From Polaromonas sp. YR568 (lineage in GTDB: Bacteria; Pseudomonadota; Gammaproteobacteria; Burkholderiales; Burkholderiaceae_C): a stretch of 64,000 nt of DNA. The position numbers were made by a program, and so were the translations under genes. Below are positions 27,661 to 36,209 of the stretch, piece after piece (within the stretch, counting starts at the first letter, position 1; each line of letters opens with the position of its first letter). Where the stretch lies: NCBI GenBank assembly GCA_945878995.1, contig CAMCUN010000005.1, positions 20,032 through 84,031 of the forward strand. Direction: 5' to 3'. A model generated the notes under the pieces. It did no database searches and was not told the DNA's origin. It saw only the letters and a list, made by a program, of their open reading frames with translations.

Positions 27661-28770
27661 ATGGAATTCATGGACCTTAAAAGCCAGTATCGGCGCCTGA
27701 AATCGGACATCGATGCCGGCATTCAGCGTGTGCTCGATCACGGGCAATACATCCTGGGTCCGGAAGTGGCTGAGTTGGAAGAACGTCTCGTGGCCTACAC
27801 CGGCGCAAAGTACTGCATCACGGTGGCCAATGGCACCGATGCCTTGCAGATCGCGCTGATGGCCCTGGGCGTGGGCCCCGGCGATGAGGTCATCACCCCA
27901 GGCTTTACCTACATCGCCACTGCCGAAACGGTGGCTCTGCTGCGGGCCAAGCCGGTGTATGTGGACGTCGACGAGCGCACTTACAACCTGGATACTCAGC
28001 TTCTTGAAGCTGCAATAACGACCAGAACAAAGGCCATCATTCCCGTCAGCCTGTACGGCCAGTGTGCAGACTTCGACGCTATCAATGCCATTGCTGCCCG
28101 CCACGGCATCCCGGTCATTGAAGACGCAGCCCAGAGCTTTGGCGCCACCTACAAAGGCCGCAAGAGCTGCAACCTATCGACCATTGCCTGCACCAGCTTC
28201 TTCCCGAGCAAACCGCTGGGCTGCTACGGTGATGGTGGAGCCATCTTCACCAACGACGACGAACTCGCCAAAGTCATGCGCCAGATCGCCAGGCATGGTC
28301 AGGACCGCAGGTACCACCACGTGCGGGTGGGCGTGAACAGCCGCTTAGACACAATTCAGGCGGCAGTTTTGTTGCCGAAGCTGGCGGTGCTGGATGAGGA
28401 GATCCGGCAAAGGCATGAGGTGGCATTGCATTACGCACTCTTGCTGGATGGCCATGGTGTCGCGAGGATTCCTGTGATCGAATCGCATAACGTCAGTGCC
28501 TGGGCGCAGTACACCGTGCAAGTCTCAGAACGCGACCATGTGCAAGGCAGGCTCAAGGATGTTGGCGTGCCAACGGCGGTGCACTATCCCATTCCATTGA
28601 ACCGACAACCGGCGGTCCAAGACCTTGAAGTCAAGCTTCCGATCGGGGATGCGGTGGCGCAGCGGGTGGTCAGTCTTCCCATGTACCCCTATATGGCTCC
28701 CAAGCTCATTGAGCAAGTGGGCGGCGCGTTGATGGCTGCTGCTTCGCAACCCAGCGCGGTCAGTCGCTGA
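27661..28770 (+). CDS. wbpE: UDP-3-keto-sugar aminotransferase (WbpE type, DegT/DnrJ/EryC1)
   Basis: A 369-residue PLP-dependent sugar aminotransferase. ANGTDALQIALMALGVGPGDEVI, the VIEDAAQSFGA aspartate motif and the PLP lysine in SFFPSKPLGCYGDGG are all present. It should transaminate the 3-keto sugar made by WbpB, feeding WbpD. ATG with AAGGA 8 nt upstream, 5 nt after wbpD. The set A-B-D-E is complete for UDP-2,3-diacetamido-2,3-dideoxy-D-glucuronic acid; no WbpI-type 2-epimerase is seen in the window, so the gluco form may be the end product. Confidence 0.92.
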   Translation: MEFMDLKSQYRRLKSDIDAGIQRVLDHGQYILGPEVAELEERLVAYTGAKYCITVANGTDALQIALMALGVGPGDEVITPGFTYIATAETVALLRAKPVYVDVDERTYNLDTQLLEAAITTRTKAIIPVSLYGQCADFDAINAIAARHGIPVIEDAAQSFGATYKGRKSCNLSTIACTSFFPSKPLGCYGDGGAIFTNDDELAKVMRQIARHGQDRRYHHVRVGVNSRLDTIQAAVLLPKLAVLDEEIRQRHEVALHYALLLDGHGVARIPVIESHNVSAWAQYTVQVSERDHVQGRLKDVGVPTAVHYPIPLNRQPAVQDLEVKLPIGDAVAQRVVSLPMYPYMAPKLIEQVGGALMAAASQPSAVSR

Positions 28771-28778
28771 TTTTCTGG

Positions 28779-30071
28779 ATGTCTCTGCCAAGGATTCGGG
28801 CGTTTTTCCCGCAGGGTGGGGCCGCCCGTGATGTAGCCGTGTTGACCCTGGGAACGGCGCTGGCTCAGTTGATCACCATCGCCGCAACTCCAGCCCTGTC
28901 GCGTATTTACTCTCCTGCCGAGTTCGGTCTTTTTGCGGTGTTCATGGCCGCTTCCAGCTTGGCTGCAACATTGGTAACCTTGCGCTACGAGACCTCCATT
29001 TTGGTTCCCGTTGATGATGCTGACTCGGCCCGGCTCGTCCGATTGATTCTTCTTTTGGTACTCCTCGGAACGGTATTGCTGGGACTGCTCAGTGTTGGTT
29101 TTTTGTGGTTTGAGTTGGAAGTGCCAGGGCTTGCCGGCATACAAAGTTGGCTCCCCTTGGCATGCCTCGTCGCGGGCCTCACCGCTGTAATGACCGTTGT
29201 GCAAGCCTGGCTGAATCGCCAAAAGCGCTACCGCCGCATTGCTCAGCTTCGGGTGGCGCAGAGCGCCACCATTGCCGCAACGGCGCTGTTCATGGGCATT
29301 GTTTTGGAGTCGCCCCACGGGCTGCTTTTAGCCCAAGCCATTGCCTGCGGCGTGACGACGGCGGCAGCTTGTTGGTTTTTGCGCTCAGCTGCGCCTCTCT
29401 GGCACAGAGGAAGCCTGGGTCAAATTGCCATGGCGCACAGCAATGCACCAAAGTACCTGCTCCCCACTGCACTGCTCGACATCGCAACCATGCAACTGCC
29501 GGTGATCCTGATTTCTGTTTGGTTCAGTGAAAGTATGGCGGGTCAGTTCAGCATGGCTTGGCGACTCATGATGCTGCCCATGGCCTTGATCGGTGCGTCT
29601 GTGGGACAGGTTTTCATGCAGAGGTTTTCTGGACTTGGAAGCAACCCGCAAGCCGCACGCTCATTGCTGAAGAAGACGTGGGTGTTGCTTTTCATCATGG
29701 GGGCGCCGCCGCTAGCCCTGGTGTTTCTGGCGGGTGAGCCCTTGTTTGCGATGTTCTTGGGAGAGAGCTGGCGCGATGCTGGAGGACTTGCAGTCATCAT
29801 GGCTCCGATGATCCTCGGAATGTTTATCTCTTCCCCGACCTCTGGTTCTTACATTGTTTTGAATTTGCAGAAATACAGCCTTCTGTTCGGACTCGCTGTT
29901 TTTATTTATCGCCCCTTGTGCCTGTATATTGGCCATCTTCAAAATGATCTTGTCGCGGGCATGCGCTTGTGGGTTGTTTGTGAGCTGATTCAGATTGCCA
30001 TCTATCAGTGCTTGATCTGGAAAAAAACGGGAGAGCCAAGTGAATTATTTCATCGGCAAGAAAAAATCTGA
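28779..30071 (+). CDS. Wzx-like oligosaccharide flippase (MATE/MOP superfamily)
   Basis: A 430-residue integral membrane protein with roughly 12 hydrophobic segments. The start DVAVLTLGTALAQLITIAATPALSRIYSPAEFGLFAVF is typical of polysaccharide biosynthesis/Wzx flippases, and an internal WRLMMLPMALIGASVGQVF matches the second half. It should flip an undecaprenyl-linked oligosaccharide across the inner membrane. It starts 8 nt after wbpE. This is the only clear multi-spanning transporter in the locus, and no Wzy-like polymerase accompanies it. Codon composition becomes less GC-rich from this gene onward. Confidence 0.88.
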   Translation: MSLPRIRAFFPQGGAARDVAVLTLGTALAQLITIAATPALSRIYSPAEFGLFAVFMAASSLAATLVTLRYETSILVPVDDADSARLVRLILLLVLLGTVLLGLLSVGFLWFELEVPGLAGIQSWLPLACLVAGLTAVMTVVQAWLNRQKRYRRIAQLRVAQSATIAATALFMGIVLESPHGLLLAQAIACGVTTAAACWFLRSAAPLWHRGSLGQIAMAHSNAPKYLLPTALLDIATMQLPVILISVWFSESMAGQFSMAWRLMMLPMALIGASVGQVFMQRFSGLGSNPQAARSLLKKTWVLLFIMGAPPLALVFLAGEPLFAMFLGESWRDAGGLAVIMAPMILGMFISSPTSGSYIVLNLQKYSLLFGLAVFIYRPLCLYIGHLQNDLVAGMRLWVVCELIQIAIYQCLIWKKTGEPSELFHRQEKI

Positions 30072-30759
30072 GTACTACGATGGTTTGTTGGTGAAGGCGG
30101 ACCTGGGCCTGCATCAGCAAATCGCGGGTCAGGTTCAACAGCGTTTGCTCCGGGGTGGTGCCGTTCTTGACCTGGGTGCGGGGGAGGGGGCGCTCAGCGC
30201 GAGACTGGCTGATCTGGGTTATGTAGTGACTTCGGTGGATAAGGATGCGGGCAGCTTCAAGTGCAGCAAGACTGCTTTTGAGCGATTGGATTTTGATTCG
30301 GCCGAACAGATTCAAGGATTTGTGTCCCGGCATGAGGCGATGTTCGACGCTGTCTTGGGCATCGAAGTGATTGAGCATGTACAGGACCCATGGCAGTATG
30401 TCCGACAACTGATGAAGATGGTCAAGCCGGGTGGCTTGGTCTTGATCACCACGCCAAACACAAGTTCATGGTTGTCCAGGGTGATGTTCCTCCTGACGGG
30501 GCGATTCCATCAGTTCGGTGATGCCGACCTGCCATATGGCCACATCAGTCCGATATCGCCTTGGGAACTGGAACTAATTTTGAAGTCGGAAGGTGCCCTG
30601 GCCATTGAAATGCAGCCTGCCGGCACCTTGCCTCCCGTTTACATCAACGGGTCTGTCCGCATGCTGGCAATGAATTTGTTGGCCTTGCTGTTGAGGCCTT
30701 TTTCCACGGGCATTCTCGACGGGTGGTGTGTCATGGCCACTGCCCGCAAGCCGGAATGA
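30040..30759 (+). CDS. Class I SAM-dependent methyltransferase
   Basis: A 239-residue methyltransferase of the UbiG-like group. The SAM-binding VLDLGAGEGALSARLADLG, the acidic loop SVDKDAG, and FDAVLGIEVIEHVQDP and VKPGGLVLITTPN are visible. A C-terminal hydrophobic stretch (MLAMNLLALLLRPF) may touch the membrane. GTG start with GGGAGAG just upstream, overlapping the flippase end by 32 nt. In a glycan locus it probably methylates a sugar or the lipid-linked glycan; acceptor unknown. Confidence 0.88.
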   Translation: MNYFIGKKKSEYYDGLLVKADLGLHQQIAGQVQQRLLRGGAVLDLGAGEGALSARLADLGYVVTSVDKDAGSFKCSKTAFERLDFDSAEQIQGFVSRHEAMFDAVLGIEVIEHVQDPWQYVRQLMKMVKPGGLVLITTPNTSSWLSRVMFLLTGRFHQFGDADLPYGHISPISPWELELILKSEGALAIEMQPAGTLPPVYINGSVRMLAMNLLALLLRPFSTGILDGWCVMATARKPE

Positions 30760-31952
30760 ACATTTTTACTGTCCCTTCCTGGTATCCCAGCGAGACCAAC
30801 CCGATCTCCGGCATCTTCATCAAGGAGCAGGCGGAGGCGATTGCAGATGTAGCCCAGGATCTTCGCATCATGGTGAGCCTGTGGGGACATGACGACAGCC
30901 TGTTTTCCCTGCGGCGACCCAAGTCATGGGCGAGGCTGTTGCGCTGGCGTTTCAGTCGACGCGGCAGTGAGCTTGCGCAATGCAATGGGGTTCACCAGGT
31001 TTGCAGTAAAAAAATCACATGGAGCGACCGCCTTCCTTTCGGGGGTCTTCGGCAATTGATACGCGTGAACCGTCACAATTTTCGGCTCGCGCAAGACCGA
31101 TGGGGTCCAATCGATTTGATCCATGCCCACGTCAGTTATCCCGGGGGGTATATTGCCTCGGTGTTGGCGCGGGACCATGGCGTGCCCTATGTCCTGACTG
31201 AGCACATGGGGCCCTTTCCTTTTCCTTCCCTGATGAGACAGGGGCGGCCGATGGACGAAATCAAATGGGCTTTTGCGGGTGCGGCAGCATCGATTGCAGT
31301 CAGTTCTGCACTGGCAGAGCGCGTGGCGTCCTTTGGTTATTCAAAGCCGATTGTTGTTCCCAATATGGTGGATGAACGCCGCTTTTTTCCGGGTCGGCCG
31401 CGGGAGGACAAGCTGGTCTTTTTCACGCTGTGTGCGGTCAGCGAGAAAAAAGGCATTGGCCAACTTCTTGAGGCCATCGCACTTTGGGATCCACCGGCGG
31501 AGAAGTTTGAATTCGTGATAGGCGGAGATGGGCCGCAACGAGCGCAGTATGAAGCCAAGGCTTTGTCGCTGGGATTGGCAGACCGGGTGCGCTGGGTGGG
31601 CGAAATAAGTCGCGAGCAAGCGCCAGAACTTTTCCGCCAAAGTCATGTCTTTGTGCTGCCGTCGTGGCATGAATCATTCGGCATCGTTTACGTTGAAGCA
31701 ATGGCCTGCGGCAAGCCTGTCATTGCCACTCGATGTGGGGGGCCTGAGTCTATTGTTAATGAGAACAATGGCGTGTTGGTCGATGTGGGTGATGTCAGCG
31801 GCCTCGCGGATGCCATGCGCACCATGGCCAGCCACTGGAGCCGTTATGACCCAGACCTGATTCGCCACGATTTTGAAGCCCGCTTTTCCAGGCAGGCGGT
31901 GGTCGCGCAGATCAGGCGTGTCTACATTGATGCTTGCGGAAGGCCAAGCTGA
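30756..31952 (+). CDS. Glycosyltransferase family 4 protein
   Basis: A 398-residue GT-B enzyme. The N-terminal half has VPSWYPSETNPISGIFIKEQ and IHAHVSYPGG. The C-terminal half has the GT4 nucleotide-sugar motif with the conserved Glu pair, HESFGIVYVEAMACGKPVIAT. It probably adds one sugar to the lipid-linked oligosaccharide. The ATG at 30756 overlaps the methyltransferase TGA by 4 nt; the earlier ORF-track start lies inside that gene. Donor and acceptor cannot be predicted. Confidence 0.9.
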   Translation: MNIFTVPSWYPSETNPISGIFIKEQAEAIADVAQDLRIMVSLWGHDDSLFSLRRPKSWARLLRWRFSRRGSELAQCNGVHQVCSKKITWSDRLPFGGLRQLIRVNRHNFRLAQDRWGPIDLIHAHVSYPGGYIASVLARDHGVPYVLTEHMGPFPFPSLMRQGRPMDEIKWAFAGAAASIAVSSALAERVASFGYSKPIVVPNMVDERRFFPGRPREDKLVFFTLCAVSEKKGIGQLLEAIALWDPPAEKFEFVIGGDGPQRAQYEAKALSLGLADRVRWVGEISREQAPELFRQSHVFVLPSWHESFGIVYVEAMACGKPVIATRCGGPESIVNENNGVLVDVGDVSGLADAMRTMASHWSRYDPDLIRHDFEARFSRQAVVAQIRRVYIDACGRPS

Positions 31953-33841
31953 TGTGCGGAATTCTTGGATTTTTTCGCCCGTCCAGCGATGCCCATGTCT
32001 TGACGCGCATGAAGACGGCGATGCGAACGCTCCAGCATCGTGGTCCGGACGACAGTGGTCTGACTCAAATTACAGGAGGGCGGGGCGTTGTCTGGCTCGG
32101 TCATACCCGTCTTTCCGTGATCGATCTTTCTGCTGCAGGACACCAGCCGATGCAGTCGGCCGATGGAAGGTTTGCCCTGGTCTTCAATGGTGAAATCTAC
32201 AACTATCGTGAATTGCGGGCGAATTTGATTGAAAGTGGCGTGAGGTTTAAATCTGACTCAGACACTGAGGTTTTGCTTGCTGCCTGGCAGGCATGGGGTC
32301 GTGATTGTCTTGCTCGACTTGATGGGATGTTTGCCTTCACAGTCTATGACCGCGAGTCACAGACCCTCACTTGTGTGCGTGATGCCTTTGGCATCAAACC
32401 ATTTTTTTACTCTTATGGCGATGGCGACTTTTGTTTTGCATCAGAGGTCCCGGGTCTGATTGCGCTGCGCGGCAGCAAACCGCAGGTCAACATGCAGCGT
32501 GCCTATGATTACCTGGTGCACGGGGAATACGATGCCCGAGCGGATTCCATGGTTGACGGAATACGCCATCTTCTGCCCGGCCATGTGCTCACTGTCAGCA
32601 TGGGGGGCGCTGCGACTGAAGTCGTCTTAGAGCGATGGTGGGCTCCCAGGATTGCCCAGTCTTTTGACATGGGATTTTCAGAAGCAACTGAGCTGGTCAG
32701 GCAGCGCTTTTTCCGCAGCGTTGAATTGAATCTTCGCAGTGACGTGGCCTTGGGCGCGGCATTGTCAGGGGGCATTGACTCGTCGGCGATTGTTTGTGCC
32801 ATGAGGCATTTGGCACCAGAGATGCCGATTCACACCTTCAGTTTCGTGGCCAGTGGAACGCCAGCCGACGAGGAGCGTTGGATAGATATTGTCAATTCAC
32901 ATGTGCGAGCCACGGTACATAAAGTACGGCTCGGCCCCGGGGAGTTGATGCGTGACCTTGATGGCCTGTTGCTGGCCCAGGGAGAACCGTTCGGCAGTTT
33001 GAGCATCTATGCTCAATACCGCGTTTACCAAGAGGCCCGGGAACGTGGGGTGACGGTCACCTTGGATGGACAGGGCGCAGACGAGATCTTGGCAGGGTAT
33101 CAAGGCTTTCCGGGTGAACGGGTCCACAGCTTGATCGATGAACGGGAATGGTTACAGGCCTACCGGTTCCTGGACCAATGGCGCCGGTGGCCCGGGCGCA
33201 GTCTTTCAACGGGACTGCGTTCTGTCATCTCGGAATGGGGTGGCGATGCCGTGCTCGTCATGCTGAGGCGACTTGCAGGTCTGGATCGGCCGCCAGAGTG
33301 GATAGACGCTGAGATGGTCGCCGAAATGGGAATTCATTTTAAGTTTCAAAGGTTCCGGTCCGGGGCTGAGGCGAGCGGTCGTCGACTGATTGCGCAGGAA
33401 GTGAACATGCTCACCTCTCATGGCTTACCTGCGCTTTTACGTCATGGCGATCGTAATTCCATGCACTTTGCGGTGGAAAGCAGGGTCCCATTCTTATCTC
33501 TTGATTTCGTGGAACTGATGCTTGGCATGCCGGAGCGTTTCCTGGTTTCCGACGAAGGTCGAACCAAGCACCTGTTTCGAGCTGCGATGGAAGGGATTGT
33601 GCCCGCGGAGATTCTCAACAGGAAGGACAAAATCGGATTCGAGCCTCCCGAGAAGGATCTGATCCTCTCGATTGCCAAAGATATCAAGCAAGTTCTGCGA
33701 CAGGACATCGGCATCCCTTTCCTGCGCGGTAAGGTACTCAGCCAGCACTTCGATGAAATCGTTACAGGGGTCAGGCCGTTTTCTTGGCAGGCCTGGAGAT
33801 GGTTCAATTTCTACAAATGGAAGTTGATGCTGGTAGGCTGA
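31952..33841 (+). CDS. Asparagine synthase-like glutamine-dependent amidotransferase
   Basis: A 629-residue AsnB-family protein. An N-terminal class II glutaminase (MCGILGFF with Cys2 as nucleophile, LQHRGPDDSG, FNGEIYNYRELR) is joined to an ATP pyrophosphatase synthase domain (ALSGGIDSSAIV near 270-281, later LDGQGADEILAGY). In O-antigen loci such proteins (WbpS-like) amidate the carboxyl of a uronic acid instead of aspartate. That fits here because WbpA makes a uronic acid, but it is inferred from context. ATG overlaps the preceding stop (TGATG). Confidence 0.9.
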   Translation: MCGILGFFRPSSDAHVLTRMKTAMRTLQHRGPDDSGLTQITGGRGVVWLGHTRLSVIDLSAAGHQPMQSADGRFALVFNGEIYNYRELRANLIESGVRFKSDSDTEVLLAAWQAWGRDCLARLDGMFAFTVYDRESQTLTCVRDAFGIKPFFYSYGDGDFCFASEVPGLIALRGSKPQVNMQRAYDYLVHGEYDARADSMVDGIRHLLPGHVLTVSMGGAATEVVLERWWAPRIAQSFDMGFSEATELVRQRFFRSVELNLRSDVALGAALSGGIDSSAIVCAMRHLAPEMPIHTFSFVASGTPADEERWIDIVNSHVRATVHKVRLGPGELMRDLDGLLLAQGEPFGSLSIYAQYRVYQEARERGVTVTLDGQGADEILAGYQGFPGERVHSLIDEREWLQAYRFLDQWRRWPGRSLSTGLRSVISEWGGDAVLVMLRRLAGLDRPPEWIDAEMVAEMGIHFKFQRFRSGAEASGRRLIAQEVNMLTSHGLPALLRHGDRNSMHFAVESRVPFLSLDFVELMLGMPERFLVSDEGRTKHLFRAAMEGIVPAEILNRKDKIGFEPPEKDLILSIAKDIKQVLRQDIGIPFLRGKVLSQHFDEIVTGVRPFSWQAWRWFNFYKWKLMLVG

Positions 33842-33893
33842 TCTCTGCAGGGAAGCAGGGATTGCTTAGGTCCTAAATCAACTGATTTAACTC

Positions 33894-35048
33894 ATGAGAA
33901 TCGTCCATCTGACGCATACATTCATCCCAGAGGACAGTCGCATTCTCAAGGAGATGCATGCGCTGGCCTGCGACGGCAAGGCTCAGGTGCACGGAGTAGG
34001 TGTGGCACCTGTGGAGGGTGCCGCCCAGACCCAGAGCGAAGGGGGTTTGGTGATTCACTCACTGGCTATCCAGGCCCGAAGGTGGCGTTTCGTGCCGGCG
34101 TCTGTGCGCAGGATATTCGCACTGATAGAGTGGTATGTCCGGATGATCAGGCTTGGTTTGAGCTTGCGTCCGGAGGTAGTGCATTGTCACGACACCCCTG
34201 CGCTCCTTGCCGGTGTAATCATTTCCAGGATCCTTCATGCAAAGCTGATTTATGACGCCCATGAACTGGAAAGTCGCAAGAACGGACAGTCGCGCTGGAT
34301 TTCGCACCTGACGCTCTGCGTAGAAAAGTTGAGCTGGCGATCGATTCATCACCTGATCTCTGTGAGTCCGTCGATCTTGGATTGGTACCTGACGAAGCTG
34401 GGACCCAAACCCTCTACCTTGGTGCTCAATTCGCCTCATCTTGGCACCGAGAATTCAGCGATGGAGAACGCTGACTCTGCGCGGTCAGGATACTTTCGTC
34501 AAAAATACAATATACCAGCGGACTCAAAAATATTTCTTTATCTTGGCTTGCTGGTCCCGGGGCGCGGCATTGACATGCTGTTGCAGGTGTTTTCATCCCT
34601 TCAGGTCAATTCGCATATTGTGTTCATGGGGCGCGGCATGCTGTCGGCCTCTATAGACCAAGCCGCCGCAATGAACGCCAGAATTCACCTGCATCCTGCA
34701 GTACCACACCATCAGGTGGTTGCGGTATCCAGGGAGGCCGACTATGGACTGTGCTTTGTGGAAAATATTTCCTTGAGCGACTATTACTGCTTGCCAAACA
34801 AGCTGTTTGAATATGCTTTTGCAGGAGTTCCTGTGCTGGCGTCAAATTTTCCAGACATGGCTCTACTGGTGCGGGAACATGGCCTGGGAGATTGCTTTGA
34901 TCCCGAGTTGGACGCGCTGACGGCAGCCATCGTTAGAACCGAAAAAAATCCTTTTGTGCCCACCATGACCAATCTAAACCATCTGAGTTGGCAGACCCAG
35001 GCCAGACGACTCCAGACAGTCTATGCCTCCCTGAGTGAGCGAGGTTAA
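33894..35048 (+). CDS. Glycosyltransferase family 4 protein
   Basis: A 384-residue GT-B protein. It opens with MRIVHLTHTFIPEDSRILKE, has VVHCHDTPALLAG and LIYDAHELES in the acceptor half, and carries a donor-half motif LPNKLFEYAFAGVPVLASNFP. The domain order resembles WbuB/Wbp-type capsule and O-antigen transferases. It is separated by 52 nt from the AsnB-like gene, one of the few gaps in the operon, and by 2 nt from the next transferase. Substrates unknown. Visibly lower GC than the flanking loci. Confidence 0.88.
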   Translation: MRIVHLTHTFIPEDSRILKEMHALACDGKAQVHGVGVAPVEGAAQTQSEGGLVIHSLAIQARRWRFVPASVRRIFALIEWYVRMIRLGLSLRPEVVHCHDTPALLAGVIISRILHAKLIYDAHELESRKNGQSRWISHLTLCVEKLSWRSIHHLISVSPSILDWYLTKLGPKPSTLVLNSPHLGTENSAMENADSARSGYFRQKYNIPADSKIFLYLGLLVPGRGIDMLLQVFSSLQVNSHIVFMGRGMLSASIDQAAAMNARIHLHPAVPHHQVVAVSREADYGLCFVENISLSDYYCLPNKLFEYAFAGVPVLASNFPDMALLVREHGLGDCFDPELDALTAAIVRTEKNPFVPTMTNLNHLSWQTQARRLQTVYASLSERG

Positions 35049-35050
35049 CC

Positions 35051-36208
35051 GTGTCACAGAAAAAATTGTCGAAGTTCAAAGTCGCGCACCTCACCTCTGC
35101 ACATCCCCGTGACGACATCAGAATTTTCCACAAGCAATGCCTCAGCCTGGAGCGTGCGGGATTTTCTGTCTTACTGGTCGTGGCTGATGGCTTGGGCTCT
35201 GGTGCGACCCGCGGCATCGAAGTGCACGACGTCGGCTTAAGCCGTGGGCGAGTTGATCGTGTCCTCAGGGTATGCCGTCTTGTCTTTCGCAAAGCAGTGG
35301 AACTCGATGCGGATCTATACCATCTGCATGACCCCGAGTTGCTATGGGTCGGGCTGATGTTGCAGCGGCGCGGAAAGAGAGTTGTTTTTGATTCCCATGA
35401 AGATGTCCCGCTCCAATTGCTTGGCAAGCCGTATTTGAATCCGGCGGTTCGCGGGTTGGTCGCAAAGTTCTATCGCGTGGGAGAAAGATTCTGTTGTAAA
35501 AGATTTTCAGGGGTGATAGCCGCGACACCCACCATTCGGGACAAATTTCTTGCAATTCATTCAAAAACGGTTGACATCTGCAATTTCCCCATGCTCGAGG
35601 AGTTCGCAACGAACGTGCAATGGGCTGACAAAATGGATGAAGTCTGCTATGTCGGAGGACTCTCTAAAATCCGAGGACTTTGGGAGATGGTGGCTGCGAT
35701 GAATATCTTGCCTGGTACGACCAGGCTTAACCTTGTAGGCGGTTTCTCAAGTCCGCAGGACCGGGAACTGATCTGCCGCGAACCAGGGTGGAGTCGGGTC
35801 AATGAAACCGGCGTACTTGATCGGGCGGGTGTCGCTGCCGTGTACCGCAGATCTTTTGCAGGCTTGGTGACATTAAGGCCTCTGCCAAACTATATCGAAG
35901 CGCTGCCGATAAAGATGTTCGAGTACATGGCGGCTGGCATTCCTGTCATCGCCTCTAATTTCCCGTTATGGGAGTCTATCGTGGCGGACCATCGGTGCGG
36001 TTTGTGTGTTGATCCGGATGATGTGAGAGCGATAGCCGATGTGATTGTTAAATTGGCGGCCTCGCCGGACGAGGCCCGGGCTATGGGCGAGAATGGTCGT
36101 CGAGCAGTTCTGACGATCTACAACTGGAAAGCGGAGGAGACGAAGCTGATTGCTTTTTACGCCGAACTCCTGTCGATATCCCCCGAATCGGTGAATAAGG
36201 AAGTTTGA
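35051..36208 (+). CDS. Glycosyltransferase family 4 protein
   Basis: A 385-residue GT-B protein related to its upstream neighbour: AHLTSAHPRDDIRIFHKQC at the start, YHLHDPELLWVGL and VVFDSHEDVPLQ in the middle, and LPIKMFEYMAAGIPVIASNFPLWES in the donor half. GTG start with GAGG 6 nt upstream. The shared HD(T/P) and DxHE motifs suggest these two adjacent genes are old paralogs. It precedes the amidotransferase fusion by 1 nt. Confidence 0.88.
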   Translation: MSQKKLSKFKVAHLTSAHPRDDIRIFHKQCLSLERAGFSVLLVVADGLGSGATRGIEVHDVGLSRGRVDRVLRVCRLVFRKAVELDADLYHLHDPELLWVGLMLQRRGKRVVFDSHEDVPLQLLGKPYLNPAVRGLVAKFYRVGERFCCKRFSGVIAATPTIRDKFLAIHSKTVDICNFPMLEEFATNVQWADKMDEVCYVGGLSKIRGLWEMVAAMNILPGTTRLNLVGGFSSPQDRELICREPGWSRVNETGVLDRAGVAAVYRRSFAGLVTLRPLPNYIEALPIKMFEYMAAGIPVIASNFPLWESIVADHRCGLCVDPDDVRAIADVIVKLAASPDEARAMGENGRRAVLTIYNWKAEETKLIAFYAELLSISPESVNKEV

Positions 36209-36209
36209 T

